64,000 nucleotides of DNA from Halopelagius inordinatus (lineage in GTDB: Archaea > Halobacteriota > Halobacteria > Halobacteriales > Haloferacaceae): the NCBI RefSeq assembly GCF_900113245.1, contig NZ_FOOQ01000005.1, positions 110,170 to 174,169 of the forward strand, in the 5' to 3' direction. The notes under the pieces were generated by a model, which was not told where the DNA came from, made no database searches, and worked only from the letters and a program-made list of their open reading frames with translations. Made by a program: the position numbers and the translations under genes. Of the stretch, positions 15,284 through 25,104 are shown in pieces (the first letter of the stretch is position 1; every line of letters begins with the position of its first letter).

Positions 15284-18025
15284 ATGGCTGTCCCTTCCTC
15301 GGCAGACACCGAAAGCTGGTATTCGCGGGGGCTCAGCCAGATCTACGACCGGGTGGAATCCGATTCAGATGGTCTCTCGAGCGAGCAAGCCGCCTACCGC
15401 CTCTCTGAATACGGTCCCAATCGGCTGCCGAAAGCGAAGCCGGTCACTGTATGGCGGATCTTCTTTCGTCAGTTCAAGAATCCCCTCATCTACATTCTCG
15501 CTGTCGCAGCGATCGTCTCGTTCGCCGTCGGAGAAGTGACCGACGCTGGGTTCATCGCTGCCGTACTGTTGGTCAACGCGCTGGTCGGCGGGACCCAAGA
15601 ATGGCGTGCAGAGCGCAGTAGCCAGGCACTCCAGCAACTAATCCGTACTCGCGCGACGGTCATCCGCGATGGGGAGACACGAGACATCGATGGAGAAGAA
15701 GTCGTCCCAGGTGATGTCGTCCTCCTCGAATCGGGCTACCGCGTTCCCGCAGACATCCGTCTCGTCTCGACACACGGTCTAGAGATCGACGAGTCGGCGC
15801 TCACTGGCGAATCAGCTCCCGTCCTGAAAAACGAGGAGTGGGTGGGCGAATACCGTGCCCCACTGGGCGATCGGCGCAACATGGCCTATGCCGGGACCGT
15901 AGTCAACCGCGGACGAGGACGCGGCGTGGTCGTCGAGACTGGTGCTGACACGGTCGTCGGCCGACTGGCGGAAGACGTCACGGCCGTCGAGGGTGGACAG
16001 CCACCCCTCGTGATGCGCATGGAGCGATTCACCCGAATCGTCGGCCTCATCGTTCTCGTCGCCGCGGCGATTACGGCACTTCTCGGGATTTTCGTCCAGC
16101 AGTACGACGCCGTCGAGATGTTCCTGTTCGCTGTCGCTTTGGCCGTGTCGGCGATTCCCGAAGGGCTTCCCGTCGGTGTCACCGTCGCACTGGGTGTCGC
16201 CAGTCGGCGAATGGCTGAGGTCGGCGTTATCGTCCGCCGATTGGTTGCCGTCGAAGGACTCGGAAGCTGTACGATGATCGCGTCGGACAAGACGGGGACG
16301 TTGACCGCCAACGAGTTGACCGTCAAGCAGGTGCAACTCCCCGATGGAAGCACGTTCGAGGTGACCGGTGAGGGGTACGCCCCGGAAGGAAACGTGCTGC
16401 AAGATGGGCATCCTCCGAAGCCAGACCTCGCGGACGAGTTGTCCCGTCTCGCCCGAGCGTCTGTCCTTTGCAACGAGGGTCACCTCTCTCGACGTGACGA
16501 CGAGTGGACGTGGCGGGGTGACCCGACCGATATTGCCCTCCTCGCACTCGGTCGCAAGCTCGGGTGGTCCCGCCAGTCGACTCTCGATGCCTATCCGCAA
16601 ACTGACGAGATTCCCTTCGAACCCGAACAGCGCTATGCGGCGACCTTCCACCGGACAGACGAACAGACGCGGGTATTCGTCAAGGGCGCACCCGAGCGGG
16701 TTCTCGAGATGTGTACGGATGCAAGCGAGGGCGAATTTTCACAGCCAACACTCCAGAGACAGGCAACCGAAATGGCCCACGACGGGTACCGCGTGATTGC
16801 CGTTGCAGAAGGAACCGTAGAGACCGACACCAAACCGGAACAGCCGCCTTCCGAACCGACCGACCTGACCTTTCTGGGATTTCTCGGGTTGATCGACCCG
16901 CTTCGGTCCGGCGTGGCGGAGGCGATTGCGTCGGCGCAACAGGCAGGTATCACAGTCACGATGATCACCGGAGATCATCCGGAGACGGCACTCGCTATCG
17001 CCCGGAATCTCGGGCTTGCAGAGTCAACAGACGAGGTCACCACTGGCGCCGAACTGATGGACGCCTCAGAGGAGACGCTTGCAGACGTTCTCGAAACGAC
17101 ACGAGTGTTCGCACGTGTCTCGCCGGACCAGAAACTCAAAATCGTCGAAGCTGCACGGGGTGCGGGGCACTACGTAGCGGTCACGGGTGACGGGGTCAAC
17201 GACGCACCGGCGCTTCGACAGGCGAACATCGGTATCGCTATGGGGAAGATGGGGACCGACGTGGCCCGGGATGCTGCCGAACTCGTGATCAGCGACGACA
17301 ACTTCGCGACGATCGTCGCGGGCATCGAACAGGGTCGTGTGGCATTCGACAATATCCGCAAGGTGATATTCTTGCTCATCTCCACCGGTGCTGGCGAAGT
17401 CGCCCTCGTTCTGTTGAGTTTGGCTGCGGGGCTGCCGCTCCCGCTGGTGCCCGTCCAGATCCTCTGGCTGAACCTCGTCACGAACGGGATCCAAGACGTC
17501 GCTCTCGCCTTCGAACCCAAGGAGGGTGACGTGTTGAATCGCCCGCCCCGGTCGCCAGACGAGCGAACCTTCGATCGGATCATGGTCGAACGGACGCTGG
17601 TCGTCGCGCTGGTGATCGGCGTGATCGGATTCGGCACGTTCGTCTGGTTGCTGGATCGAGGGCTTTCGGAGGCTGCCGTCCGCAATCACATGCTCTTACT
17701 GATCGTCCTGTTCCAACTGGTCAACATCGGCAACGCTCGGTCCGAGACGACGTCGCTGTTCCGGCTATCACCGCTGCAGAGCCCTATCTTGCTTACCGGG
17801 ACGATTACAGCGTTCTTGGTTCACCTCGGTGCGATGTACTTCCCACCCGCGCAGGTCGTCCTCGGAACGGAACCCGTCAGTCTGGAACAGTGGATCGTTC
17901 TCGGCGGGATCGCTCTGACCGTCGCAGTCGCTATCGAACTCCACAAACTGAGTTGGAAGGCGCGGTACCCCCCGCGCTCCGAGACGGATGGACGATCACC
18001 CTCCGAAACTCGCAAAAAGGAGTAG
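15284..18025 (+). CDS. P-type cation-transporting ATPase (P2A-like)
   Basis: 913 aa ion pump from ATG 15284. N-terminal cation-ATPase domain (YSRGLSQIYDRV), A-domain TGES (174-177), TM4 PEGLP (292-296), phosphorylated Asp335 in DKTGTLT, nucleotide-binding KGAPER, and hinge TGDGVNDAPALR, with the usual ten helices. The domain order matches SERCA/PMR1-type pumps. In TM6 the expected NLVTDG is NLVTNGIQD, replacing a cation-liganding Asp by Asn, so calcium specificity is doubtful. Followed by a truncated Usp gene on the other strand. Confidence 0.88.
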   Translation: MAVPSSADTESWYSRGLSQIYDRVESDSDGLSSEQAAYRLSEYGPNRLPKAKPVTVWRIFFRQFKNPLIYILAVAAIVSFAVGEVTDAGFIAAVLLVNALVGGTQEWRAERSSQALQQLIRTRATVIRDGETRDIDGEEVVPGDVVLLESGYRVPADIRLVSTHGLEIDESALTGESAPVLKNEEWVGEYRAPLGDRRNMAYAGTVVNRGRGRGVVVETGADTVVGRLAEDVTAVEGGQPPLVMRMERFTRIVGLIVLVAAAITALLGIFVQQYDAVEMFLFAVALAVSAIPEGLPVGVTVALGVASRRMAEVGVIVRRLVAVEGLGSCTMIASDKTGTLTANELTVKQVQLPDGSTFEVTGEGYAPEGNVLQDGHPPKPDLADELSRLARASVLCNEGHLSRRDDEWTWRGDPTDIALLALGRKLGWSRQSTLDAYPQTDEIPFEPEQRYAATFHRTDEQTRVFVKGAPERVLEMCTDASEGEFSQPTLQRQATEMAHDGYRVIAVAEGTVETDTKPEQPPSEPTDLTFLGFLGLIDPLRSGVAEAIASAQQAGITVTMITGDHPETALAIARNLGLAESTDEVTTGAELMDASEETLADVLETTRVFARVSPDQKLKIVEAARGAGHYVAVTGDGVNDAPALRQANIGIAMGKMGTDVARDAAELVISDDNFATIVAGIEQGRVAFDNIRKVIFLLISTGAGEVALVLLSLAAGLPLPLVPVQILWLNLVTNGIQDVALAFEPKEGDVLNRPPRSPDERTFDRIMVERTLVVALVIGVIGFGTFVWLLDRGLSEAAVRNHMLLLIVLFQLVNIGNARSETTSLFRLSPLQSPILLTGTITAFLVHLGAMYFPPAQVVLGTEPVSLEQWIVLGGIALTVAVAIELHKLSWKARYPPRSETDGRSPSETRKKE

Positions 18026-18298
18026 AAGATCGAAGAGTGAGAGGACCTCAGTGCTTCTCTTCGCTCGAACGGTCAGTACGGGAACGGGCGACCGGCGAAC
18101 GACTCGTTCGGCGACGCTTCTCATTACAGCGCGGTCGAGACCTGTCCGACCGTGGGTCCCCATGATGACCATGTCGATGCCGTACTCGGAGGCGTAATCC
18201 GGAATCTCTTCGTGCGGATTTCCCTCGACTATCTCGGTCACGACAGTCAGACCGTTACAGTCCGACAATCCGTGTTGGTTATGCGGTGTCAGTCTCAC
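17996..18298 (-). pseudogene. C-terminal half of a universal stress protein
   Basis: About 65 residues match the second half of UspA: EGNPHEEIPDYASEYGIDMVIM followed by the ATP-binding G-2x-G-9x-S motif (GTHGRTGLDRAVMRS) and VPVLTVR. The first 70-80 residues with the nucleotide-binding Asp are absent, and the leading residues are unrelated. Full-length Usp proteins are about 140-150 aa. It overlaps the next minus-strand gene by 20 bases. I call it a truncated gene. Confidence 0.7.
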
Positions 18299-18668
18299 TC
18301 ATCGACGAGAGCGGCGTGACCCGAAACACGTACTCGTCGTAGGCGAGGTCCAGATTCGTCGGGCTCTCCTCGTCGGCGTGTTCTCGACACAGGGCGGCCG
18401 TTGCTTCGACTGCGCCGTGACCTGTTTCTTCTTGGTACCGTTCGAGAACCTCGAACGTCGCCGGCTCGTCGCAACCGCGACGGTGACACCGACGAGACGA
18501 ACCCGGTCCGTCGTCAGATTCGCGTCGAGTGTCGTCGGTCGCATCTTCCGTCTCCTCGGGCGGTTCGGCTTCGTCGGCGCGGGTACGCGCTTCGGTGATC
18601 TCTCGCTCTCGTTGGCGTCGTTCTTCGTTATCCGCTTGCTTTTCGCGGCCGCTCTTGGTATCTGCCAT
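18279..18668 (-). CDS. hypothetical protein with Cys/His zinc-site signature
   Basis: 129 aa from ATG 18668 (ATG 18695 would add nine). A charged, low-complexity N-terminus (to about 60) precedes a compact C-terminal module: CHRRGC, then about 30 residues later CREH, then LAYDEYVFRVTPL. Two cysteine pairs plus His suggest a zinc-binding fold. Function unknown. Its end overlaps the Usp remnant by 20 bases. Confidence 0.6.
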   Translation of the reverse strand: MADTKSGREKQADNEERRQREREITEARTRADEAEPPEETEDATDDTRRESDDGPGSSRRCHRRGCDEPATFEVLERYQEETGHGAVEATAALCREHADEESPTNLDLAYDEYVFRVTPLSSMSETDTA

Positions 18669-18896
18669 CCTCGTATCTATGTAATCGGACGGCATAATGT
18701 TATGGTCGCCCCCACATCTACACCGTAAATAGACAGGTCATCCACCGTATCTAGAGAGACAGTGGTCGTTCTTCGGGGGAGCGAACACTCGGAAGACCGG
18801 GGGCCGCCGAAGGTGACGAGGACGCTTCGGGCGTATGAGCGAGTTCGAGACGATTGACGAGCGTGCGCTGACGAAAACGCGGCGTCGGGAGCACTG

Positions 18897-18903
18897 TTAA
18901 TTA
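18897..18903 (+). promoter_or_regulatory. TATA box of the second CPBP gene
   Basis: TTAATTA is centred 27 bases before ATG 18927, selecting that start over the ORF opening at 18906. Confidence 0.65.
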
Positions 18904-18926
18904 CGTTGTGCGACGCAATCGTCGGT

Positions 18927-19823
18927 ATGTCCAGTATCCGCGCGTGGATCGATCAGCATCGTCTACCGAGCTTCGTCGCTATCGCGTACGCGTTCACCTG
19001 GACGATCCAAGGCGCGCTCGCGTATTCGGGCATGGAAGCGTCTTGGACGCACTCGATCCTGATCGGCTTGGGCGGGTTCGGTCCGCCGATCGGCGCGGCG
19101 GTCGTCATCTGGGCTTCCGGTGGGAGCCTCCGCATCTGGGTCGGACAGATGTTCAGATGGCGAATCGGTGCGAAATGGTGGGCGCTCGCGCTCGGACTTC
19201 CGTTCGTCATCCTCTCGCTCGGGGTCTTGCTGTTCGTCGCCGCCGGGGGCCCGATCGATCTCTCCGAGTTCGAGTCACCGTTCGTCTACCTGTTCGCGAT
19301 GGCGTGGGGGACCGTGTGGGGCGGCGGCCAGGAAGACCTCGGGTGGCGCGGGTTCATGCTGCCGATACTCCAGAACTCCTACAGCGCGTTGGTGTCGAGT
19401 GCCATCGTGGGCGTCACGTGGGCCGCCTGGCACCTTCCGCTGTTCCTGAACGCCACGACCACGCACGGTGGCTGGCCGCTCTCCCAGCAACTTCTCTGGA
19501 TGGTCTCCATACTCGCCGGATCTATCCTCTGGACGTGGATGTACAACAGCACCGGCGGGAGCGTCCTCGCCGTCGCGGTGTTTCACGCCGGCGTCAACGC
19601 CATGGGAATCTTCCATCCCGCCGACCAGGAGGCGCTCGTCCCCAACGGTGTACCGGACCCCTGGCTGAACCTGCTCGCCGAAGTCACTGGCGCCGTTCCA
19701 CTCGTATTGATCGCGATCCTCCTGGTCGTCGTCTACGGCACGGACCGTCTCGCAGATCGCGACCCACCGACCCCCCAGGACGCCGGGATCCCTCCGAAGA
19801 CTGAATCAGAACCCCTCGGGTGA
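18927..19823 (+). CDS. CPBP family intramembrane protease
   Basis: 298 aa, about eight membrane helices. The first catalytic motif reads EDLGWRGF in place of the usual EExGWRGF, so the second Glu is Asp; the later histidines are seen in AWHLPLF and VFHAGVNAMG, as in the Abi/CPBP family. It probably cleaves or binds a membrane peptide; its target is unknown. It belongs to a different subfamily from the CPBP gene at 10090 and is followed by a broken gene. Confidence 0.85.
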   Translation: MSSIRAWIDQHRLPSFVAIAYAFTWTIQGALAYSGMEASWTHSILIGLGGFGPPIGAAVVIWASGGSLRIWVGQMFRWRIGAKWWALALGLPFVILSLGVLLFVAAGGPIDLSEFESPFVYLFAMAWGTVWGGGQEDLGWRGFMLPILQNSYSALVSSAIVGVTWAAWHLPLFLNATTTHGGWPLSQQLLWMVSILAGSILWTWMYNSTGGSVLAVAVFHAGVNAMGIFHPADQEALVPNGVPDPWLNLLAEVTGAVPLVLIAILLVVVYGTDRLADRDPPTPQDAGIPPKTESEPLG

Positions 19824-19918
19824 CCACCTCCGTCACACCGTAGATCGGACGGGATTTCGAGCCCGACGGGTATTTATCGGGCGTCGCAGCGAACGCACGT
19901 ACTGAGGTGTGAGAACAC

Positions 19919-20176
19919 GTGAGTTCCTTTCTGATACTCTACGGGACGGAAGAAGGCCAAACGGCGAAGGTCGCAGAGCGAGTTGCGACGACGATCAGCG
20001 AGCGCGGTCACGAGGCGAGCGCGATCGAGTCGATCACCGGCGAGAACTTCACGACGGTGCTGATCGCCGACAGCATCGCGGTCTGGGTCGTCGCCATCGT
20101 GCTCATCGTCGCGACCCGTGGGCAGTTGGGATACGACACTTCCCGGAGGACTGCCCGTGGCCAAGAGACCCACTGA
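19919..20176 (+). pseudogene. flavodoxin head fused to a foreign membrane tail
   Basis: Residues 1-37 are a clear flavodoxin-fold start (FLILYGTEEGQTAKVAERVA, with the FMN phosphate loop), then at about residue 45 the sequence changes into a hydrophobic helix (VLIADSIAVWVVAIVLIVATRGQLGYD) and a short charged tail. The rest of the flavodoxin (about 110 residues) is missing. The tail resembles the end of a membrane transporter. The best reading is a deletion that joined two unrelated genes. It starts at GTG 19919. Confidence 0.6.
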
Positions 20177-20185
20177 CGCCTCGAT

Positions 20186-20713
20186 CTAGCCGGAATCGCT
20201 GCGACACGTGACGGAGGAGCGAAGCGACCCGTCGGGGCGGATAACGATTTCGAGGTCGGTAGTTTCGACATCGGACGAACACTGAACCACGCCCGCGCCT
20301 CGAGCAGTGTGGTTGTCGCCGTTCTGAAGCACGAAGTACACCACGGTCACGTTTGCGGAGACGTCGTCCAGCGTCCCGCCGATACCTTCTGCCGGTCCAA
20401 CCGCGAACTCTCTCGTCAGGTCCGTCGAGTCCGCCGTGGCGATCGCAGTCGCGTTTCTCAATTCATCCCGGGGGAGGGCGTCGAACGACGTCACATCGAA
20501 CCGGTGGGTCGAGCCGTTCTCGTACGTGACCTCGAGACCCTCGACCTCTGGGGGAATCGCGCTCGCCCTGACGACGTAGCTCTCGTCGTGGTTGTTCGAG
20601 ACCGCGATCGAAACGGTATGCTGTGGCACGTTCGGTGATCCGTCTCCAGGAATCGCTCCACAGCCCGCCAACACGACGAGAACCGCCACGGTTGCGTAGA
20701 GAGTCCGAACCAT
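20186..20713 (-). CDS. secreted lipoprotein, hypothetical
   Basis: 175 aa from ATG 20713. The start MVRTLYATVAVLVVLAGCG is a lipoprotein signal with lipobox LAGC (Cys near 19), so the mature protein should be lipid-anchored outside. The rest is beta-rich (VSIAVSNNHDESYVVR, VTYENGSTHRFDVTS) with a late Cys pair (CSSD and CRSD) that could form a disulfide. No family recognised. Upstream in-frame residues to 20872 are Arg/Ser-rich and not part of the protein. Confidence 0.65.
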   Translation of the reverse strand: MVRTLYATVAVLVVLAGCGAIPGDGSPNVPQHTVSIAVSNNHDESYVVRASAIPPEVEGLEVTYENGSTHRFDVTSFDALPRDELRNATAIATADSTDLTREFAVGPAEGIGGTLDDVSANVTVVYFVLQNGDNHTARGAGVVQCSSDVETTDLEIVIRPDGSLRSSVTCRSDSG

Positions 20714-20850
20714 ACGTCGACTCCGAGATGAGAGGTTAGAACCGCGTCGGTTCGAGTTGATTGCTGCCCTAGACGTCGGGTAGCGGTCGGGTCGAACAGC
20801 GGCGACTGCACGAGAAGATGGAGAGTTGAGATGGAACCGTGACCCCGTTC

Positions 20851-21582
20851 TCACATGTATCCCAGATTCCATTCGCGAGTCTGGTCCTGGTGTTGTGTTC
20901 GTTGCATCAACTGTTCGTAGTGGTCGCGGATTTCGGTCGCGAATCGACGAAGTCGGTCGACGTTCGCGTCTAATTCGTACAGTTCGTTCACGGCTTCTAC
21001 CAGTCGCAGTGACGCGTCCGGGTCGATTCCGTGCGTCCGCGTCGGCGTGACTAACACTCCCGCTCGGAGCGGCGTATCTATCGCCCGCGAGACGAGACTC
21101 GCGGTGATGCCGTCGAAGAATCCGCCCGCTAGCGGCGCAAAATCCGCTGTTTGTAACCGCCGCTCGGTGTAGTCGGGTGACGCGACGTAGTGGATTTCGT
21201 CGCTCGACCCCACGTTTCGGAGGCCGCTAACGCCGAGCAGTATCGCTACCTCGTCGATATCGTGGTCCAGTATCCAGTCGAGCAGTTCACGCCCGAACAC
21301 CTCGGTCGCGTGGAGCGGAACGGGAAGTTCGCTGGTCAGGACTGTCACGTCGAGGTCGGAGCGCGAGTGGAGTCGAGTAGGGTGGTACGGACGTCCGTTT
21401 TCGAACGGCGCGAGGGCCGGTAACCCGTCTGCCTGAACGTACCCCGTCTGCTCGAGGTCCAACTCTTCGATGAGGTAGTTGCAGGCGATCATTCCCCCCA
21501 TTCCCGGATAGGTGAATGCAGCGATGACGGTCTCTGACGGCGGTTCGTCGGCTTCGATGGTCAGACTGATATCCTCTGCCAT
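20851..21582 (-). CDS. PAC2 family protein (proteasome-assembly-chaperone-like)
   Basis: 243 aa PAC2-domain protein: TVIAAFTYPGMGGMIACNYLIEEL at the start, an ALAPFENGRPYHPTR segment, then IDEVAILLGVSGLRN and AGVLVTPTRTHGIDPDASLRLVEAVNELY. Haloarchaea encode several such proteins, some thought to assist proteasome assembly; the actual role of this copy is unknown. No membrane part. A sodium symporter starts divergently 115 bases away. Confidence 0.82.
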   Translation of the reverse strand: MAEDISLTIEADEPPSETVIAAFTYPGMGGMIACNYLIEELDLEQTGYVQADGLPALAPFENGRPYHPTRLHSRSDLDVTVLTSELPVPLHATEVFGRELLDWILDHDIDEVAILLGVSGLRNVGSSDEIHYVASPDYTERRLQTADFAPLAGGFFDGITASLVSRAIDTPLRAGVLVTPTRTHGIDPDASLRLVEAVNELYELDANVDRLRRFATEIRDHYEQLMQRTQHQDQTREWNLGYM

Positions 21583-21667
21583 ACCGGACGTTCGCCGTCC
21601 ACCAACAAAAGCATCGACTCCGACAGCGTGCGACCCGTTACGGCTCCCGCCGCTCGGATAGCCGGAA

Positions 21668-21673
21668 TTTAAG
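21668..21673 (+). promoter_or_regulatory. TATA box of the NSS transporter
   Basis: TTTAAG lies 27-28 bases before ATG 21698, consistent with leaderless transcription. Confidence 0.6.
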
Positions 21674-21697
21674 CCCTCACTGGGCGCATTCCGGACT

Positions 21698-23122
21698 ATG
21701 ACTACGGCACGGTGGTCCTCCGGGTTCGGGTTCGTTCTCGCGACTGTAGGGGCGGCAGTCGGCCTCGGGAATATCTGGCGATTCTCCGCGGTCGTCGGCC
21801 AGAACGGTGGCGGTGCTTATCTCGTTCCCTATCTGATCGCAGCCGTCGTCTGTGCCGTGCCGATGCTCGTCTTGGAGCTCGCGATCGGACGCCGCCTTCG
21901 AACGGACGTGGTCTCCGCGTTCAGATCTGTCAAAACGGAGTACACGGCGCTCGGCTGGCTTATCGTCGGGGGAGTTCTCCTCATCTTGAGCTATTACCTC
22001 GTCCTCACCGGCTGGGTACTCGGGTTCTTCCTCTCGTGGCTCGTCGGCTCACAGACGACGTTCGCGCCGTTCACCGCAAGCTGGCTTCCCGTCGGGTTCT
22101 TCGTCGTCGCGACGGCGATGACGGGGGGCGTCGTCTCGATGGGGGTCCGCGGCGGGATCGAACGAATGGCGACAGTCGTGATGCCGACCGTGTTCGCACT
22201 TCTCGTCGCGCTTGCGCTGTACGCGGTGACGCTGCCGGAGTGGAATCGCGCCGTTGTCTTCCTGTTTACCCCGGAGTTCTCAGTTCTCACAGACCTCGGC
22301 ATCTGGAGTGCCGCGTTCGGACAGGTCTTTTTTTCGATGTCCGTCGGCCAGGGGATCATGCTCACCTACGGGAGTTACGTCGAGGAGGGAACGGACCTGC
22401 TTAGATCGTCGTTCGTGGTCACGGCCGCTGACATCGGTGCGGCGATCATCGCCGGCCTGGTTATCTTTCCGATCGTATTCAGTTTCGGCCTTCAGCCGAC
22501 TCTCGGGACGGAACTCGCGTTCACGACGCTGCCGACCGCGTTCGCGACGATGCCGTTCGGGCGAGTAATCGCCGTCGCGTTCTTCGGGCTGCTCTTTTTC
22601 GCCGCGCTGTCGTCGTCCGTGGCGCTCCTCGAGGTTGGCGTCGCCGCCGCGGAGAACACGACCCGGCTCTCTCGTCAACGGGCGACACTACTGTTGACGG
22701 GTGGGGTGTTCGCGGCCGGCGTTCCCTCTGCGTTGAGTTACAGTCCAGTCACTCTCACGGTTGCAGGGCGACCGGTTCTGGACCTGGTAGACGAGTCGGT
22801 CGGGACGTTTGCGCTGCCCATCTCGGCGCTCTGTATCGTGTTCGTCTTCGTCTGGGTCGCTAATCTCGAGGTCGTCCGCGAGGAGCTCGGGCGGCTCTAC
22901 CCGTTGGTTCGCTATCTGATTCCGGCCGTGCTCGTCGCCGTCACCGCCGCCCGGACTGTCGGCATCGCCCGCCCGGCGTGGCGACTCGTCGTCGGTCACG
23001 CTCGAAACGGCCCGCTCGGCCTGCTCGTCGCTGTCGTATTCCTGCTCGCTTTCGCCGTGTTGGGGTGGGAAATACGGAATCGACTCCCCGCACCCCCTCG
23101 CCTCCCTGGTCGCCGACGCTAG
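21698..23122 (+). CDS. neurotransmitter:sodium symporter (NSS) family transporter
   Basis: 474 aa, 11-12 helices, related to LeuT/MhsT/TnaT. TM1 carries the sodium and substrate site GAAVGLGNIWRFS (18-30) and NGGGAYLVPYL (36-46); the unwound TM6 region is near 210-225 (FFSMSVGQGIMLTYGSY). It should import an amino acid with sodium. No substrate-specific neighbour helps. The last residues are Arg/Pro-rich and short. Confidence 0.9.
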   Translation: MTTARWSSGFGFVLATVGAAVGLGNIWRFSAVVGQNGGGAYLVPYLIAAVVCAVPMLVLELAIGRRLRTDVVSAFRSVKTEYTALGWLIVGGVLLILSYYLVLTGWVLGFFLSWLVGSQTTFAPFTASWLPVGFFVVATAMTGGVVSMGVRGGIERMATVVMPTVFALLVALALYAVTLPEWNRAVVFLFTPEFSVLTDLGIWSAAFGQVFFSMSVGQGIMLTYGSYVEEGTDLLRSSFVVTAADIGAAIIAGLVIFPIVFSFGLQPTLGTELAFTTLPTAFATMPFGRVIAVAFFGLLFFAALSSSVALLEVGVAAAENTTRLSRQRATLLLTGGVFAAGVPSALSYSPVTLTVAGRPVLDLVDESVGTFALPISALCIVFVFVWVANLEVVREELGRLYPLVRYLIPAVLVAVTAARTVGIARPAWRLVVGHARNGPLGLLVAVVFLLAFAVLGWEIRNRLPAPPRLPGRRR

Positions 23123-23256
23123 TCGGCGTCCCGTCCACCGGGACGATGCGACTCGGTCGCGGACTCGCCGCGTTTCCCCTCGAACATCCGCGCTCGACGT
23201 TTACGCGTACTGGATGGCAGGGCCGTGGTGCCCGAGACACGATATCACCGCTGTCG

Positions 23257-25104
23257 TCAGATGCCCCAGAAGAACCAGATTCCGACCGTCGTAACCACGG
23301 CCAAGAGAAGTTGAAGCGGTGCCCCGACCCGAAAGAAGTCCGTGTATTTGTATCCTCCCGGCCCGTACACCATGAGATTCGTTTGATAACCGATCGGCGT
23401 CAGAAACGACGTACTCGCCGCGAAGGTGACCGCGAGGACGAACGCGAACGCGTTGGCCCCCAGTCGAATCGCGACGTCGACAGCAACTGGAATCATGAGA
23501 ACGACGGTCGCGTTGTTGCTGATGAGATTGGTCACCACCGCCGTCACGAGATAGAACAAGCCGACGACTGCAAGCAACGGGAGAGAATCAGCGAAGCTCA
23601 CCACGAGTTCTGCGATAAACTGTGACCCACCGGAGTTCTCCAATGCGAACCCGAGCGGAATCATTCCGGCGAGAAGGAATATCACGTCCCACGAAACCGC
23701 ATCGTAGGCCTCCGGAGGTTCGAGCACGCCGGTCACGATCATCGCGACCACACCGGCGAGTGCCGAGATTGCGATCGAAACGATTCCGAGCGCCGCCGCG
23801 CCGACGACACCGGCAACGATAGCGAGAGTCGTCCCTACGCGGTCCTCCCGGTACTGCATGCCGGGTGAGGAGTCCCCCTGGATCACGCCTTCTCCCGCGA
23901 CAGCGGTCACCAGGATGTTCTCCATATCTCGGAGTACGTCGATGTTGTCACCGGAGGTGCGGACCAAGAGCTGATCATCGACGTCCAAGACCACGTCTTC
24001 GATGTTCTCGCGGAGGATCGTCTCGTCCCGGCGAATCGCGAGCACCGTCGCCGCGTACCGTTGGCTGAAACGGACGTCGCCGATGCGCTGGCCCACCAGA
24101 TCGGAGCCAGACGTCACGCGAGCCTCGACGAGCGTTCCGATACCGGCTGGAACGCTCATGCCGAGGTCGGCGATGCGAACCCACGGAAGCAGCCAGAGAT
24201 TAAGTTTCGAAGCGACCTCACGGACCGTATCGCGGTTGGCCCGAACCGTCAGAATATCTCGCGCGTCCACGGTGAACTCCGGTCCGGGAGCGGCGTGGCG
24301 GTCCTCGCCTCGTAGAACCTCGATGACGTCCATATCTGATTCGAGCGGCAGGTCATCGACGGCTCTGTCGAGCGTTCGACCGACGAGCGGTGAATCGCCA
24401 CGGACGTACAGTCGCGTGACGTGGCGGTGCAGGTCGAACGCTCCGATCAGATCGATAGATGGGTCGACCCGTTCGGGGATGAGACGTTGGCCGATAGTCA
24501 CGAGATAGACGATACCGACTACCAACCCGATCAGCCCGAGATGCGTGAACTCGAACATCGAGAACGGATGATCGAGTAATCTCGCCGAAAACGTACTCGC
24601 GAGGAGGTTCGTCGAGGTTCCGACCAGCGTGAGCGTCCCGGCCATCATCGCGGTATACGAGAGGGGAATCAGGAGTTTAGACGGGGAGATACGGTACTCG
24701 TCGGCCAGATCAGTTACCATCGGGATGAACACGGCCACGATCGGTGTGTTGTTGACTATCCCGGCCATCCCGCCGGTGAGAACGAGCGTCGTTCCGAGAA
24801 GGCGCGACTCACTTCCCCCTGCGAAGTGAGAGACGGCGACGCCGAGACGACGGACGATTCCGGTCCGATAGATCCCCTCGCTCAGCATATACATCGCCGC
24901 GACGGTGATTGTCGCGGTGTTGGCGAATCCGGCGAAAGCCGCCTCCGTTCCGACACCGGTCCACGGTTCGAGGACGACGACGGCGACGAGAACCGAGATG
25001 GCCGTGACGTCCGGCGAGACGGCCTCCGTCGCAAACAGCACGACAGCCGTGAGAATGAGCCCAAACACGACGACGATTTCCGTCGTTACGGCTGGAAGTG
25101 CCAT
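23257..25104 (-). CDS. SLC13/DASS family permease with two TrkA-C (RCK_C) domains
   Basis: 615 aa. Two halves of a CitMHS/DASS-type transporter flank a cytosolic block: N-terminal helices with NNTPIVAVFIP (near 118) and SYTAMMAGTLTLVGTSTNLL (150-168), then RCK_C domains at about 225-300 and 310-390, then the second half with SNNATVVLMIPVAV and FLTPIGYQTNLMVYGPGGY. Family members move sodium with sulfate, phosphate or dicarboxylates. The two repeated SN[NT]/TPIGYQTN substrate loops are intact. Confidence 0.88.
   Translation of the reverse strand: MALPAVTTEIVVVFGLILTAVVLFATEAVSPDVTAISVLVAVVVLEPWTGVGTEAAFAGFANTATITVAAMYMLSEGIYRTGIVRRLGVAVSHFAGGSESRLLGTTLVLTGGMAGIVNNTPIVAVFIPMVTDLADEYRISPSKLLIPLSYTAMMAGTLTLVGTSTNLLASTFSARLLDHPFSMFEFTHLGLIGLVVGIVYLVTIGQRLIPERVDPSIDLIGAFDLHRHVTRLYVRGDSPLVGRTLDRAVDDLPLESDMDVIEVLRGEDRHAAPGPEFTVDARDILTVRANRDTVREVASKLNLWLLPWVRIADLGMSVPAGIGTLVEARVTSGSDLVGQRIGDVRFSQRYAATVLAIRRDETILRENIEDVVLDVDDQLLVRTSGDNIDVLRDMENILVTAVAGEGVIQGDSSPGMQYREDRVGTTLAIVAGVVGAAALGIVSIAISALAGVVAMIVTGVLEPPEAYDAVSWDVIFLLAGMIPLGFALENSGGSQFIAELVVSFADSLPLLAVVGLFYLVTAVVTNLISNNATVVLMIPVAVDVAIRLGANAFAFVLAVTFAASTSFLTPIGYQTNLMVYGPGGYKYTDFFRVGAPLQLLLAVVTTVGIWFFWGI

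Noticed and set aside
24001..24508. Several Arg/Ser-rich plus-strand frames inside the SLC13 gene
   Set aside because: They are shadows of a well-defined permease and show typical antisense composition.
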